A stretch of 64,000 nucleotides of DNA from Vigna angularis (lineage: Eukaryota > Streptophyta > Magnoliopsida > Fabales > Fabaceae): positions 47,341,630 through 47,405,629 of the forward strand of contig NC_068970.1 in assembly GCF_016808095.1 (NCBI RefSeq), written 5' to 3'. Positions 11,161 through 21,482 of the stretch are shown one piece after another. The first letter of the stretch is position 1. Each line of letters begins with the position of its first letter. The translations under genes and the position numbers were made by a program. The notes under the pieces were generated by a model that was given only the letters and a program-made list of their open reading frames with translations, ran no database searches and was not told the DNA's origin.

Positions 11161-12308
11161 ATTTTGTTCACATTAAGCATCACAGGTAAATCCAGTGTTT
11201 CCCAATTGTTGAGATGAGTATCAGGGGAGCAAGCCCACACAAAGCTCAAACTTTGAGTCCTTTCTTCATCCTCCAGAGCTGCTATCTGGCCAGTGTTGAT
11301 CCACCCTGCACTGCGGAAGCTTTCCTTGATGTCAACAATGTGAATTTTGCTCTCTTTGGGCCCTCGTCTTTCTGCACGGGCCAAACTGCGTTCTTTTCTT
11401 TCTTCAATCATCCTTTTCCTGCCTTCCTTGGTAGGTTTGTATCCCAAGCCATATCTGTTCTTGTTTTCAACGATTTCTATAGGGAATGCTCGCCCTTGCC
11501 GATATTTGCCCAAACCTTCCCCATATACATAGCCCCCTTTTATCATAATCTTGGCCATCATAATAGAAGCACATGATAGACGAGGATTTACTGGAAACGG
11601 TTCCACACAAGCATTTCCCACAATCTCCAACGACTGGAAGGCTGTTTCGAGAGCTTCTTCAGCCGCCTCGATGTAGCGTGTGGATGATGGCCCACTCACA
11701 AGAAGATTTTCTTCTCCTGATACTATCACCAGCTTATCTCCCATCACATACTTCAACTTCTGGTGTAGTGTAGAAGGCACAACCCCAGCCGAATGGATCC
11801 ATGGGCGCCCCAACAGACAACTATAAGCTGGCAGGATATCCATAACCTGGAACGTTATTTGAAAGACACAAGGGCCAACTTGCATTGGTAAATCCACCTC
11901 TCCCATCACCTCTCGTTTGCTACCATCAAACGCCCTTACAATCATTGAACTCGGCCTCATATGCATTCCCTCGCAAGGTAGCTTTTCCAAGGTTGCTTTC
12001 GGCATGACATTCAAAGAGGACCCATTGTCCACTAAAACACGTGCTATAACATGATCCAAGCATTTCACAGAGACGTGAAGAGCCTTGTTATGCCCTCTTC
12101 CCTCAGCTGGTATCTCTTCATCCGTAAAGGTGAGATAATTATTAGCAACAATATTGCCAACAATACCCTCGAATTTATTTAACGAAATACCTTGCTCTAC
12201 GTGAGCCTCACTGAGTATCTTCATTAGCAACTTTCTGTGTGATGCTGAATGCATGAGCAAGTCTAACAAGGATATACGAGCGGGCATACGGTTTAACTGT
12301 TCCACCAC
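11157..12308 (-). CDS. pro: Ogre protease with a G-patch-like segment
   Basis: The 383-residue frame has the aspartic protease motif VLVDNGSSLNVMP, catalytic Asp at about 94; DNG replaces the classical DTG/DSG. A flap-like region and LGRPWI follow at about 150-165. Further on, GYVYGEGLGKYRQG and YGLGYKPT resemble the glycine-rich G-patch fold. The enzyme would cleave the gag-pol polyprotein inside particles. It lies in the +1 frame relative to gag, with the frames meeting at a run of A at about 12331-12335. The final TAA falls inside the predicted intron, so it is probably not the true end of translation. Confidence 0.85.
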   Translation of the reverse strand: MVEQLNRMPARISLLDLLMHSASHRKLLMKILSEAHVEQGISLNKFEGIVGNIVANNYLTFTDEEIPAEGRGHNKALHVSVKCLDHVIARVLVDNGSSLNVMPKATLEKLPCEGMHMRPSSMIVRAFDGSKREVMGEVDLPMQVGPCVFQITFQVMDILPAYSCLLGRPWIHSAGVVPSTLHQKLKYVMGDKLVIVSGEENLLVSGPSSTRYIEAAEEALETAFQSLEIVGNACVEPFPVNPRLSCASIMMAKIMIKGGYVYGEGLGKYRQGRAFPIEIVENKNRYGLGYKPTKEGRKRMIEERKERSLARAERRGPKESKIHIVDIKESFRSAGWINTGQIAALEDEERTQSLSFVWACSPDTHLNNWETLDLPVMLNVNKM

Positions 12309-12315
12309 CTTATAT

Positions 12316-14697
12316 TCACTTTGTTGTATGAATTTTTAAAAATTCACAAGCCTCCTCTTCAGAAACTTCTCTCCTCTCTTCCTTGTCGGGGATCTCCTCT
12401 GTCTGTGCACCCTTCCCCTTTAAGAATTCTTTTGCCTTCGCAGCCATCGTTGTTTCCTTATCATTGACTCTTTCTTGAGCCAACTCTGGTGATGTGAAAA
12501 TTCGACCACTCTTAGTTATTCCACCTATCCCTGATATATTTTTGACGACAGGGTCAACGCTTTGTGCTTCGCTTGACACATGTGTTCCATATCTCCATGG
12601 GACGGCTTTTTCGTTCTTGTAAGGAAAAGGAGCTGGTATACGGAAAACAACAGACGACCTTCCTTGAGTTGGTGGGATAGAGGTAGTCTTAGTGAAACGA
12701 ATCACCAATGGTTCTGGTAAACTCATGCCGGATTCATCACCAGTTTGTGCAAATACATTTCCCTCCTCCTTCTTGTAGCATATCTGCATCAGGCCACGAT
12801 CTAACAGGTCTTGCAGAATTTCTTCAAACCTAACACACTCCTCAATAGAGTGCTCAGCATCTGGGTGGAGCGCGCATGCCATACTCTCATTATAATCACC
12901 CTTCAAGATACCCACTTTCAGCAACGCCTCCAAAATAAACCTCCTAGAGCTCCTGACTTCTTTCACATTCTTCACCAGCTCATGCTCTTTCACTTCGATA
13001 GCATTCGTCGAAGCACTTCCATGCCCAGATAAAGGATTGGCCTCAATATTAGGCTTATCCTCTTGGAACTTTAGCCACCCAGAATCAATTAGAGTCTGCA
13101 CTTTATGCTTGAAAGCCAGACACCTCTCAGTGGAATGACCAGCGGCCCCTCCATGATAACTACACTTTGCATCTGCATCATAACCTCTTGGGTATGGAGG
13201 CTGCAAAGGCTTCAGGGGACAAACGACAACCAGACCTTGTTTGATAAGATGAGGTAATAATTCCGTATAAGTAGTAGGAATTGGGGTAAAATTAACATAA
13301 TTTCTTTCTTGGTTCCTTCTTGGATAAGTATTTGGGCCCACATTCATATTGGAACCTACGTTCGACCCTCCCCTCCAATTATTCGTCGGAATGTATTGTG
13401 GTTGATAGTACCCTGGTTGTTGTTGAGGCCTAATTTGATGACCAAATGACGCATTGGCTGCATGTGGATGTTGACCCCAGTATGGTCGATAGTTATGAGT
13501 GGGAACCTGACCTCTGCACACCGGGGTTGCAGATGTTGCATGCACATCTCCTTCCTTTCTTTTTCCTGAGTTGAAGTTGGGTTTTTTGGAATGTGCAACC
13601 ACCGATGAGCCATATGCAATTTTCCCATTCTTCAACCCGATCTCTATCCGCTCGCCTATCACAATGATATCGGCAAAATTTGAAGATACATTTCCCACCA
13701 TATGTTCATAGAATGGTGGTTGGAGCGTATTAACAAACATTGCCACCATTTCTCTATCATACAAAGGTGGCTCAACTTGTGCAGCCAATTCCCTCCACCG
13801 TTGAGCATACTCCTTAAAAGTTTCGTTGTCTTTCTTTGACATGTTTTGCAGCTGTAAACGATCTGGCGCAACATGTGTATTATATATATACTGCTTCACA
13901 AAAGCATCAGCCAAGTCCGCCCAACAACGAATTCGAGTCGGCTCTAAATGGGTATACCAGTTTAACGCCACTCCAGCCAAACTATCTTGAAAAACATGGA
14001 TGAGCAGCTGCTCATCATAAGCATATGCAGCCATCTTTCTACAAAACATGGTTAGATGGCTCTTTGGGCATGTATTTCCCTTATACTTCTCAAAATCTGG
14101 CGCTTTAAACTTATGTGGTATTTTGACGCCAGGAACCAAGCTCAATCTAGAAACATCCCCAAATCCATAACTTTCATACCCCTCAACAGCCCTCAACCTT
14201 GCCTCTAGGCTCTCCAGTTTATCCTTCGCCCCATCAACATTACTAGTTACCCCCTGAAACAAAGTATATGGCGCAGCCCTTGTAGAAAAGCCTTCTCCGG
14301 TAATCACAGGTGGCACCGGGGTTACTCGTACTCCATCAGTCATGCTTGCATACATCCCTTCATTTACCATAGGTGCAGACATTACAACAGGTCCTTGAGT
14401 ACTGATTGGCGGTACGTTAGCAGTGGTAGGGAAAGAGAATGAAGTCTGCTCCCCTTCTGTGTATTCTCCCACAGGTGGGGTGTAACCTGGAGGCAATCCA
14501 TACATTGGGAATGAAACAGATTGGCTCCCAGCATTGAACAACGGAGGGTAATATTGAGCACTTCCCTCAACTTGCGCAGGGGTCACCCCTCCCGTAGTCT
14601 TCAGGGCTTCGAGAGCCGCCAAAATCTGGGCCATCTGATCCTTCAACTGGCTGACATCGGCCTTAATAGATTCATGTGACTGCTCCCAATTCTCCAT
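12316..14697 (-). CDS. gag: Ogre Gag
   Basis: This is a 793-residue Gag starting MENWEQSHESIKADVSQLKD, with a short amphipathic or coiled segment first and a Pro/Tyr/Gly-rich linker to about 150. The capsid-like retrotransposon gag domain lies at about 190-345 (LNWYTHLEP, ETFKEYAQRW). Further on, CSYHGGAAGHSTERC resembles a variant CHHC zinc knuckle, and CALHPDAEHSIEEC is a second, looser copy. It would form the particle and package element RNA. The frame ends in a TGA at 12316-12318, just after a T5A5 run. The protease frame overlaps in +1, so either this copy has a one-base insertion or ribosomes shift here. Confidence 0.9.
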   Translation of the reverse strand: MENWEQSHESIKADVSQLKDQMAQILAALEALKTTGGVTPAQVEGSAQYYPPLFNAGSQSVSFPMYGLPPGYTPPVGEYTEGEQTSFSFPTTANVPPISTQGPVVMSAPMVNEGMYASMTDGVRVTPVPPVITGEGFSTRAAPYTLFQGVTSNVDGAKDKLESLEARLRAVEGYESYGFGDVSRLSLVPGVKIPHKFKAPDFEKYKGNTCPKSHLTMFCRKMAAYAYDEQLLIHVFQDSLAGVALNWYTHLEPTRIRCWADLADAFVKQYIYNTHVAPDRLQLQNMSKKDNETFKEYAQRWRELAAQVEPPLYDREMVAMFVNTLQPPFYEHMVGNVSSNFADIIVIGERIEIGLKNGKIAYGSSVVAHSKKPNFNSGKRKEGDVHATSATPVCRGQVPTHNYRPYWGQHPHAANASFGHQIRPQQQPGYYQPQYIPTNNWRGGSNVGSNMNVGPNTYPRRNQERNYVNFTPIPTTYTELLPHLIKQGLVVVCPLKPLQPPYPRGYDADAKCSYHGGAAGHSTERCLAFKHKVQTLIDSGWLKFQEDKPNIEANPLSGHGSASTNAIEVKEHELVKNVKEVRSSRRFILEALLKVGILKGDYNESMACALHPDAEHSIEECVRFEEILQDLLDRGLMQICYKKEEGNVFAQTGDESGMSLPEPLVIRFTKTTSIPPTQGRSSVVFRIPAPFPYKNEKAVPWRYGTHVSSEAQSVDPVVKNISGIGGITKSGRIFTSPELAQERVNDKETTMAAKAKEFLKGKGAQTEEIPDKEERREVSEEEACEFLKIHTTK

Positions 14698-14985
14698 GAC
14701 CTTCGAATTAGCTCTGGTCCTGTACGGATGTCTTGGAAAACTTGCCGTTGTTTTTTCACTTGTACTGGTGATTATTTTTTTATTAAATTAAATTAGATAA
14801 GGATGAAAAATGCAAAAAGAAAACATGATGCATGCTAGTGATAAGTGGAAATCACAAGATAACAATGACAATACTGATGGAAAATTAACACAAGCCGATA
14901 CCAAACAAACATCCCCTATCTTTCATTTCAAGAGATTTGATCCATTACATCGTCTAAGGAACAAAACACATAACTCTGATGTACA
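14698..14985 (-). other. Spacer between Ogre ORF1 and gag
   Basis: About 290 bp with no reading frame of note. It is AT-rich near 14770-14800. In Ogre elements ORF1 and gag are separate frames, so this may be the intercistronic or leader region through which gag is reached. Confidence 0.5.
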
Positions 14986-16146
14986 TCAATCCCGCGCCCG
15001 AGCAATGAAAGATTTCATCTCTCGCACCAACCATTTACAATGATTAATAAACAATTCTATTTCCGCTGATGAGTTACAAAAATGAGTGCTTGCTTCAGCA
15101 TTCGACACCATCCTGGGGATGTCTTCAATTTCCCCGTTTGCCAAAGCAGCCAACTGAGAGAATCTTTCCTTCCAGTGCTTTACAACCATTTCTTGTTCGG
15201 CGATGTGCTCTTCCATTTGCTTTATCAAGGCCTGATGCCTTTCTTCAAATTCTATCGACCTCCATCGCTCCTCCTGTTCCTCGATATATTCCTCCATTTG
15301 TTTTATCAGAGTTCGATGCTCTTCCTCTGCTTCTGTTAGCTTCCAACGCTCCCGATTCATATCCGCCTCAAACGACATGGCCATCTCTTTCATCTCATGC
15401 CCCGCTTTTTCTATCTGAATCTGCGCTTCTCTTAATCTCTTCAGGGCTTCTCGCTTATCTCTTTTGGCTTCTTCGTAGAGGTGCTTCCACTCCTTTCCCT
15501 CTTCTAAAGCCACCTTCTTCTCATTTACCCTCATGGATAATTCCTTACTCGCGGCAGCTAGATCCTGTTTCACTCGAAATGTGTAATCCCTCTCAGCCTT
15601 CTGGCTTTTGACAAGGTTTTCATAAGCCCGCGACTTTTCTTCATTATCATTTTTCATATCCACAAGATCATTACGCGCCCTTTGTAATTCGTTTTCCAAC
15701 CTAGCATTCCTCATTTTCAATTTCTCCATCTCAGCTTTTAATTGTTGCACCTCTTCACTTTCTGGAGCTTGGGATGGTCCTTCACTAACTGATTGATCCT
15801 TGATTGGCTTGAAAGGCAGCTTGACTACTTTCACTCTCTCCAGAATCCAGGTGTGATAACTAACCCTGCTATCCGCTACTCCATCCCTCAAGTCCTTCTC
15901 TGCTCGAACAACATTTTCCCAGGCACTTTTAACCTTTCTTAACAGTTCGATGAAATGCCCGTCTTCGTAATAAATGAATAGGGTAGCAAGGTAATCTGAT
16001 GAAGGTGCCCCTTTCATGGGATGCTCAAATTGTCTTTGCCCCAAAAGAGGGTTGTAATTTATACAGTACCGGGCACCTATGAGAGGCACGTTAGGAAAAC
16101 TACCACAATGCTGGATAGCCAGTTTATTTCCGAGCCAAGGAAGGCG
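14986..16146 (-). CDS. Ogre ORF1 C-terminal part, coiled coil
   Basis: The frame is in phase with 16147-17004 and separated from it only by a TGA, so the two are one ORF1 of about 670 residues. After a short conserved patch (CINYNPLLGQ) it is dominated by heptad-like, Lys/Glu-rich sequence, indicating a long coiled coil over roughly residues 100-320. The function of Ogre ORF1 is unknown. A start near 16089 would use GTG and is not convincing. Confidence 0.75.
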   Translation of the reverse strand, partial: RLPWLGNKLAIQHCGSFPNVPLIGARYCINYNPLLGQRQFEHPMKGAPSSDYLATLFIYYEDGHFIELLRKVKSAWENVVRAEKDLRDGVADSRVSYHTWILERVKVVKLPFKPIKDQSVSEGPSQAPESEEVQQLKAEMEKLKMRNARLENELQRARNDLVDMKNDNEEKSRAYENLVKSQKAERDYTFRVKQDLAAASKELSMRVNEKKVALEEGKEWKHLYEEAKRDKREALKRLREAQIQIEKAGHEMKEMAMSFEADMNRERWKLTEAEEEHRTLIKQMEEYIEEQEERWRSIEFEERHQALIKQMEEHIAEQEMVVKHWKERFSQLAALANGEIEDIPRMVSNAEASTHFCNSSAEIELFINHCKWLVREMKSFIARARD

Positions 16147-17004
16147 TCATTTTATACTTCTTTCGCTCAAACCAGCAAGGAATCGGGCCCAATCGTTTCC
16201 TCCTTTACCTTTAAGCCCTTGGTGTGACAAAGTCTCCAATAGACTCTTGACATCGACCATCTCCTTAAACACGCGCGCTGTCATCCATATATACAACGCC
16301 GGTAAGCAACAAAGAATCTTCTTTCCCTTTCTCTCATGGCAAAAACTTAAGGACCCATAAACATCCGCAAGGACTGCTGTTACAGGATTCTCTGATCTGG
16401 TTTTACTCGCCACGAAGACGTCTATCGCGGTGTAATCCACGAATTCTTCTATTTTGGGAAACAAGACAATACCATATATGGTGAGGGCTAATACATCCAT
16501 GAAAGTTTCCCAATCCTCTTTATCAGCCAGGTGATGTAAATACTGCTCTAGATATCCTTGTGATAACCCATGCAATTGATTCCTCATCATCATCCTGTCT
16601 TCAAGCTCCTTGGGATGTAATTTCATAATGGTAGCAATGGTGGGTATAGAGGCATGATGCTCTAAATGTTGATAGGGAGTGGTGCCCTCCAGTGGCAAAC
16701 CCAAGATATGCTCGAACTCTTCTATGGTTGGCGCCAACTGAAAGTCTTGAAATGTGAAACATCGAAGCGGAGAATCATAATATTGTGCCAAGGCTGTGAT
16801 AGCGGGTATTTGTACTTCAACCTCCATTAAATTCAACAAATTTCCATATCTTCTCTGAAAGGTTTCCCTCTTCATAGTTTTAAGCCTCTTGCCCAAGTTT
16901 ATCAGCCCGGTCAAATTTCCAACATGGGTCCTTAGACTATACTTCTTTCTTAAATCGGAAGAATCGGTGTGCCGTGTAGCATCGGATCTTGTGTTAACAT
17001 CCAT
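16147..17004 (-). CDS. Ogre ORF1 N-terminal part, plant-mobile-domain-like
   Basis: I chose the ATG at 17004 (MDVNTRSDATRHTDSSDLRK) because the frame upstream is low-complexity leader sequence. The 285 residues include FQLAPTIEEFEHILGLPLEG and WARFLAGLSE. This pattern resembles the aminotransferase-like plant mobile domain found in ORF1 of Ogre elements and in some host genes. The assignment is from memory of the pattern. A TGA at 16147-16149 interrupts it and the frame resumes immediately. Confidence 0.75.
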   Translation of the reverse strand: MDVNTRSDATRHTDSSDLRKKYSLRTHVGNLTGLINLGKRLKTMKRETFQRRYGNLLNLMEVEVQIPAITALAQYYDSPLRCFTFQDFQLAPTIEEFEHILGLPLEGTTPYQHLEHHASIPTIATIMKLHPKELEDRMMMRNQLHGLSQGYLEQYLHHLADKEDWETFMDVLALTIYGIVLFPKIEEFVDYTAIDVFVASKTRSENPVTAVLADVYGSLSFCHERKGKKILCCLPALYIWMTARVFKEMVDVKSLLETLSHQGLKGKGGNDWARFLAGLSERSIK

Positions 17005-17714
17005 CTTGTATGAAGTCAAGTAGGTACCTGTGATTTCCTTTAAAATTAACATGTTACTAAATGATGTATGAATATGATGCATGATAATAAAACAACATGA
17101 CGAAACAAAGCACATGCATGGTATAAAATGGAATGTCACAAAAAAATGAACAGCGTGAGGGTTACAGAAGTACATATTCCTCCCATCGTGCCCTACCAAA
17201 GGTTCACTGCTTGGAGTTCAAGGTCAAGTATATGCAATCTCACAAGGATGATTCCCTGAACCTAAAGGTCAAAGGTCACTAGAGCTATGGCCCCCTTCAT
17301 AGCATCTCCACAATAGTCGAGTAATCAACTAGGTGTGGAAACACATATGAAGAGAACAGACTCTAGCTGGAGTTCTCACGATAGCCAAACAGGAAGTACA
17401 TCCTAGAGTGACACCGCTACACAACTCCTCTAATTCTAAGCTACGCTCAGACCCGGGTGTAGGGCCCCACTCATGATATGCTAGAAGTGTGTGTGTGAAG
17501 GGAGGAAATTATGCACACCCAAACCCTCACCTGCAAAACAACCAGAGAAATTCCCAGGCAGATATAAACATATTGTCTACCCTAGGGTTCAATATTCAAC
17601 AGTTATTGCAGTTATTCTAAATATCAAACATAGATAGAGCAAAGAGAAAGAAAAACACATAAGCAAAACCACATCGAATTCGCGCATTTAATTAAATGGC
17701 TCGACTCTCTAAAG
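17005..17714 (-). other. Ogre 5' untranslated leader
   Basis: About 710 bp between the PBS and the chosen ORF1 start. The frame of ORF1 runs open to 17199 but encodes unconvincing His/Phe-rich sequence. No other gene is recognised. Confidence 0.6.
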
Positions 17715-17732
17715 TCCCCAGTGGAGTCGCCA
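17715..17732 (-). other. Ogre primer-binding site
   Basis: The minus strand reads TGGCGACTCCACTGGGGA two bases after the 5' LTR. The leading TGG pairs with a tRNA CCA end. As I recall, Ogre elements use tRNA-Arg; the match to a specific tRNA was not computed. Confidence 0.75.
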
Positions 17733-17734
17733 TC

Positions 17735-20393
17735 TGTCGCAACCGGAATCGCGACGGGACGACGATCCAAAAAAGAAACGGGTTTGGAAAAGAGATTTGG
17801 AGTCGCCACCATAGTTTATTCTGGAAAACTACGGAAAAACCATAAAATAATAAGACACGGTCCACGAAAACCAGATTTTGGATTCGGGAGTCGGTTACGT
17901 GTAGGGAAGGTATTAGCACCCTACAACGCCTGCCCGAAGGCAGTACCTTTAACTAAATGCACGAATATGATGTGGTTTTCAAAATGTTTAACTAGTCCCT
18001 AAAATAAAATTCTAAATAAACAAAATATATTTTTTAGTTTTTTGGGCCCGACAAGGATTGACCTTGCTCCTACGTATTCTCATTCAAAATGAGAAATCAG
18101 GGTTACGTAGTTCTTGCTAATAGATTACTTGTAGCTGGGAATATTTTAGTACTTTTAATAAAGAAGGAAAAGGTTTTCTAGCACAAGGCCTACGCGAGCG
18201 GTCGCACGTGTGCTTAAAACCTTTTCAAATATTTTTATTTGATTTTTAACTTTTGTAAAAGAAAAGGAAAAGGTTCTTTTAGCACAAGGCCTACGCGAGC
18301 GGTCGCACGTGTGCTTAAAACCTTTTCAAAATATTTTTATTTGATTTTTAATTTTTTATAAAAGAAAAGGAAAAGATTTTCAGCACAAGGCCTACGCGAG
18401 CGGTCGCACGTGTGCTTAAACCTTTTCAAAATATTTTTATTTGATTTTTAATTTTTATAAAAGAAAAGGAAAAGATTTTCAGCACAAGGCCTACGCGAGC
18501 GGTCGCACGTGTGCTTAAACCTTTTCAAAATATTCTTGTAAATTCTTTTTATTTAAACTATCAATATTGTATTATTAAATATATATTTTAGGATAAGTAA
18601 ATGTCTAAAAAAAATAGATAAAACAAAATACAATAAAAAAATAAAAGAAAATAAAATGAACAAACAAAAGAAATGGAAATGCCGAACGGACGCTGGGAAG
18701 AGATTCAGAACAACGAACGTTCGTTGGGGGAGAGGACGAACGTCCATTGGGGAACATAACGGACGGACGCTTAGAAATGTGAGCTGAATGACGAGCGCTC
18801 ATTGGGCAGATGGTGAACGGACGCTAAAATACGAGCGTTCGCTGTGGAAGTGGCGAACGAGCGCTAAGTAACGAGCGTTCGCTGTGGAAGTGGCGAACGA
18901 GCGCTAAGTAACGAGCGTTCGCTGTGGGGAGATGGCGAACGAGCGCTCATTGGTAAGAATGTTGAGCGAACGGTCAAAAAGGCTTAAGGATAACGAGCGT
19001 TCGCTCGTTTGGATAACTAGCACTCGTTGGTTTTCATAACGAGCGTTCGTGTTGGGAGATGGTGAACGAACGCTATATAACGAGCGTTCCAAAAGAGGCC
19101 CAAGGCTCCCGGACGTACGCTCATTTCTGGGCCCGGCCCACATGGTCAATTTCTAACCTAGAATTTTCTAGGGGTTCAGGAGGTTCATCCTCATTCCCAC
19201 TCCCCAGCTCACGCCTTCTCCAGAGACCCAAGGTTTCCTTCTCGACACCACAAGCTCACCACCGCCTCTGCCATAGCCGGCCACCGTCGCCTCAAACAGA
19301 ACGTTCCTTGGCCTCACCGGCGATACCTCGCGCCACCAGAACCACCGTCAGCCAAGACACCACCGTCTCCACTTCTCTCTCTTCGAAAACCAGCGATTCT
19401 CAGGGATGGTTTTCCTCCGTCTTCATCTCCGATCCGCTCGTGCCATCATCATCCATCAACATCAACTTCACCATTGCTAAAACCTCCACGACGAACACGA
19501 CCACTGTCACGATAATGTCCCTCCCCGTGCCTATACTCGTCCACCTCCTCGGCCACCCACACGGTCACCATCACCTACCAGGACGACCTTAGCGACGCCA
19601 CTGCCACCACCACACAGCAAACTACTACTTCCAAACCGCCAACCACGAAACAATCAGCTACTCTCTTCCTCCCATAATTTTTAATGTTTACTGATGGGTT
19701 TAATGTTGGTTGAACCTCGTTAATTTGGTATTGGAAGAGATGAGTGTGTTGTGTGCATTTGAGCGTGAAGGGGATAGATGATTCTGATAATGGTGCATGG
19801 GCTGACGAGATAAGGGTGAATGGAGCTTATGCAGTAAGCATATATGATGAATCTGAATGTACAGGTGAACAAAAGACCTACCTGCTGTGATGGCTGCTGC
19901 TACTGCTAGCTGTGTAGCTGGTGATCTCTTCTCGCCGGTGCCGGTGCCAATGCTGACTCTGGATGATGATTCCAGATGATGGTTCCCTGCGTGCTCTTTC
20001 TCCCTTTTTTCTCTCTCTGATCCCACCAAATTCTCTCCCCAAAATCTTGGAATTATCCTATTCTAACCACCTGGTCCCCCCTGTTGAGACACGCCTCCTA
20101 CGTACCCCTTTTCCACGTTTTTTGTTTGTTTGTTTTTTTATTTTATTTTATTTTTATTTTATTATTTTTTTCAATTTTATTTTTAATTATTTTTAATTTA
20201 AATTTTATTTTTCAATTTTTTTTAACTATTTTATTTAATTAACTTTATTAAAAAAAATTGAAAATAAGAAATAAAATAGAAATTGAATTAAAAGCAAATA
20301 TCTAGATACATAAAAAAATAAAATAAAAAGATAAAATAAAAGAAAAATAATAAAAACACATTTTTTCAACCCGGACAAAGTTGGGTGTTGACA
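17735..20393 (-). repeat. 5' LTR of the Ogre element
   Basis: This is 2,659 bp, the partner of 2514-5172 at a constant offset of 15,221 bp with no indels seen. It contains the same two internal repeat arrays. The promoter of the element should lie within it, transcribing leftward. Confidence 0.92.
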
Positions 20394-20398
20394 ACATC

Positions 20399-20974
20399 TA
20401 ATCTTTCTTTCATTTGATACAAATGTATGTTAATTAACTACTTTAGGTATGATTTTTGTTTGTTTTCACTGATTATTTTCGTGTTCTTGTCCTTCATAGG
20501 AATATTCTGCTTTCTCTCTCACTGGTGACAACACTTTATTCCGATGAACCCACCTTTTGAAGGTTAGTTTTCATTTTCATTTTGAAAAACTTGTTTGTTG
20601 TTTTTTTTTGTTGAACTTGTTTGTTGTTGTTGTTGTTTGGTTGAATTTGTTTGTTGTTGTTGTTTGATTAAACTTGTTTATTGTTGTTGTTTGATTGAAC
20701 TTGTTTGTTGCTTGTTATTGTTATTTTTTGTTGATCCTATATTACCGTTCATAGTTATGCTTTTCAGGTCTCGTAGAGTTATAAAAAGGATTACAATTAA
20801 TTAAAAAAAATAAAAAAAATTGATTAACGTCGTATATTGACAAAATTCGACGTTAAATTAACATCGAATTTTTTAAATTCGACGTCAATTTAATGTCTCC
20901 TGATATGACGTCATTCTCGAATTCAACATGAAAGGCAAAAAATATTTGACGTTGTAGGTTATTTTGTACTAGTG
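20399..20974. repeat. Right subterminal arm of the CACTA element, with GTT-rich repeats
   Basis: Positions 20590-20720 repeat AACTTGTTTGTTGTTGTTG-like units. Positions 20826-20955 carry several AACGTC/GACGTT motifs, mirroring the left arm. The terminus at 20963-20974 reads TTTGTACTAGTG. No transposase remnant is visible. Confidence 0.7.
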
Positions 20975-20977
20975 TGT

Positions 20978-21477
20978 AACTAGAGATGCAACTATGAGTC
21001 TGAGGGACCAGTGTACAATATATAGTTATGAATATGGTGCATTATTAGCGATCATGTTGTATTCACCTAACCGACATTAATGTAAAAATATGATAAGGAT
21101 TTTAATGCCATATTTATGTATGACACATTCCTAAAATAGAGACAACATGTTTAAGTCAAGCTCATTTAGAAAATGATCCATGAGAGAAAGTATATAAAGA
21201 AGGAGGGTTACTATTTTTATATTACATATATTCAATATCTAATATCACTTGTAGACTTAAATGTTAGAATTTTTATAGATATGTCACCTCAAGTCGAATG
21301 GATAAAAGAGACAAAAAAAAATTTCAAACAAGAAGGAAAAAGACATCTTGGACAATAAGATATAAGAAATCTTGGAAAATAAGGTAGAAAAAGTGAAGGT
21401 CTTTCGGGAATATCTTGTCCACACACAAAAAAATGTTATTAATAAAATATTAAGTAGTACTCACAAGAACATTAATC
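20978..21477. other. Non-coding AT-rich sequence
   Basis: No gene or recognisable element is seen. The small ORF at 21173-21358 has no protein-like features. Confidence 0.4.
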
Positions 21478-21482
21478 ATATA

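Larger units (their letters stand above)
2514..20393 (-). mobile_element. Complete Ogre-type (Tat lineage) Ty3/gypsy retrotransposon
   Basis: This is a 17,880-bp minus-strand element with TG...CA LTRs of equal length and the TSD ACATC at 2509-2513 and 20394-20398. The order on the minus strand is 5' LTR, PBS, ORF1, gag, protease, intron, RT, RNase H, second RNase H, integrase, repetitive 3' region, PPT, 3' LTR. ORF1 upstream of gag, very large size and a pro/RT intron are Ogre hallmarks. By eye the LTRs differ at about five positions, so the insertion is recent. Three lesions make this copy non-autonomous: a stop in ORF1 (16147-16149), a frameshift between gag and protease (about 12331-12335) and a stop in integrase (8028-8030). 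Confidence 0.92.
2215..20974. mobile_element. Non-autonomous CACTA element split by the Ogre insertion
   Basis: The left end reads CACTAGTGCAAA and the right end, on the minus strand, CACTAGTACAAA (11 of 12 identical). The ends are flanked by TGT at 2212-2214 and 20975-20977, the 3-bp TSD expected for En/Spm-type elements. Without the Ogre and one copy of its TSD the element is about 875 bp: 2215-2513 plus 20399-20974. Both arms carry repeated AACGTC/GACGTT motifs, typical of CACTA subterminal regions. There is no transposase, so it would need a helper. Confidence 0.8.

Noticed and set aside
12316..12345. Classical -1 frameshift site (TTTAAAA heptamer)
   Set aside because: The heptamer exists, but a -1 slip does not lead into the protease frame, which is +1 relative to gag.
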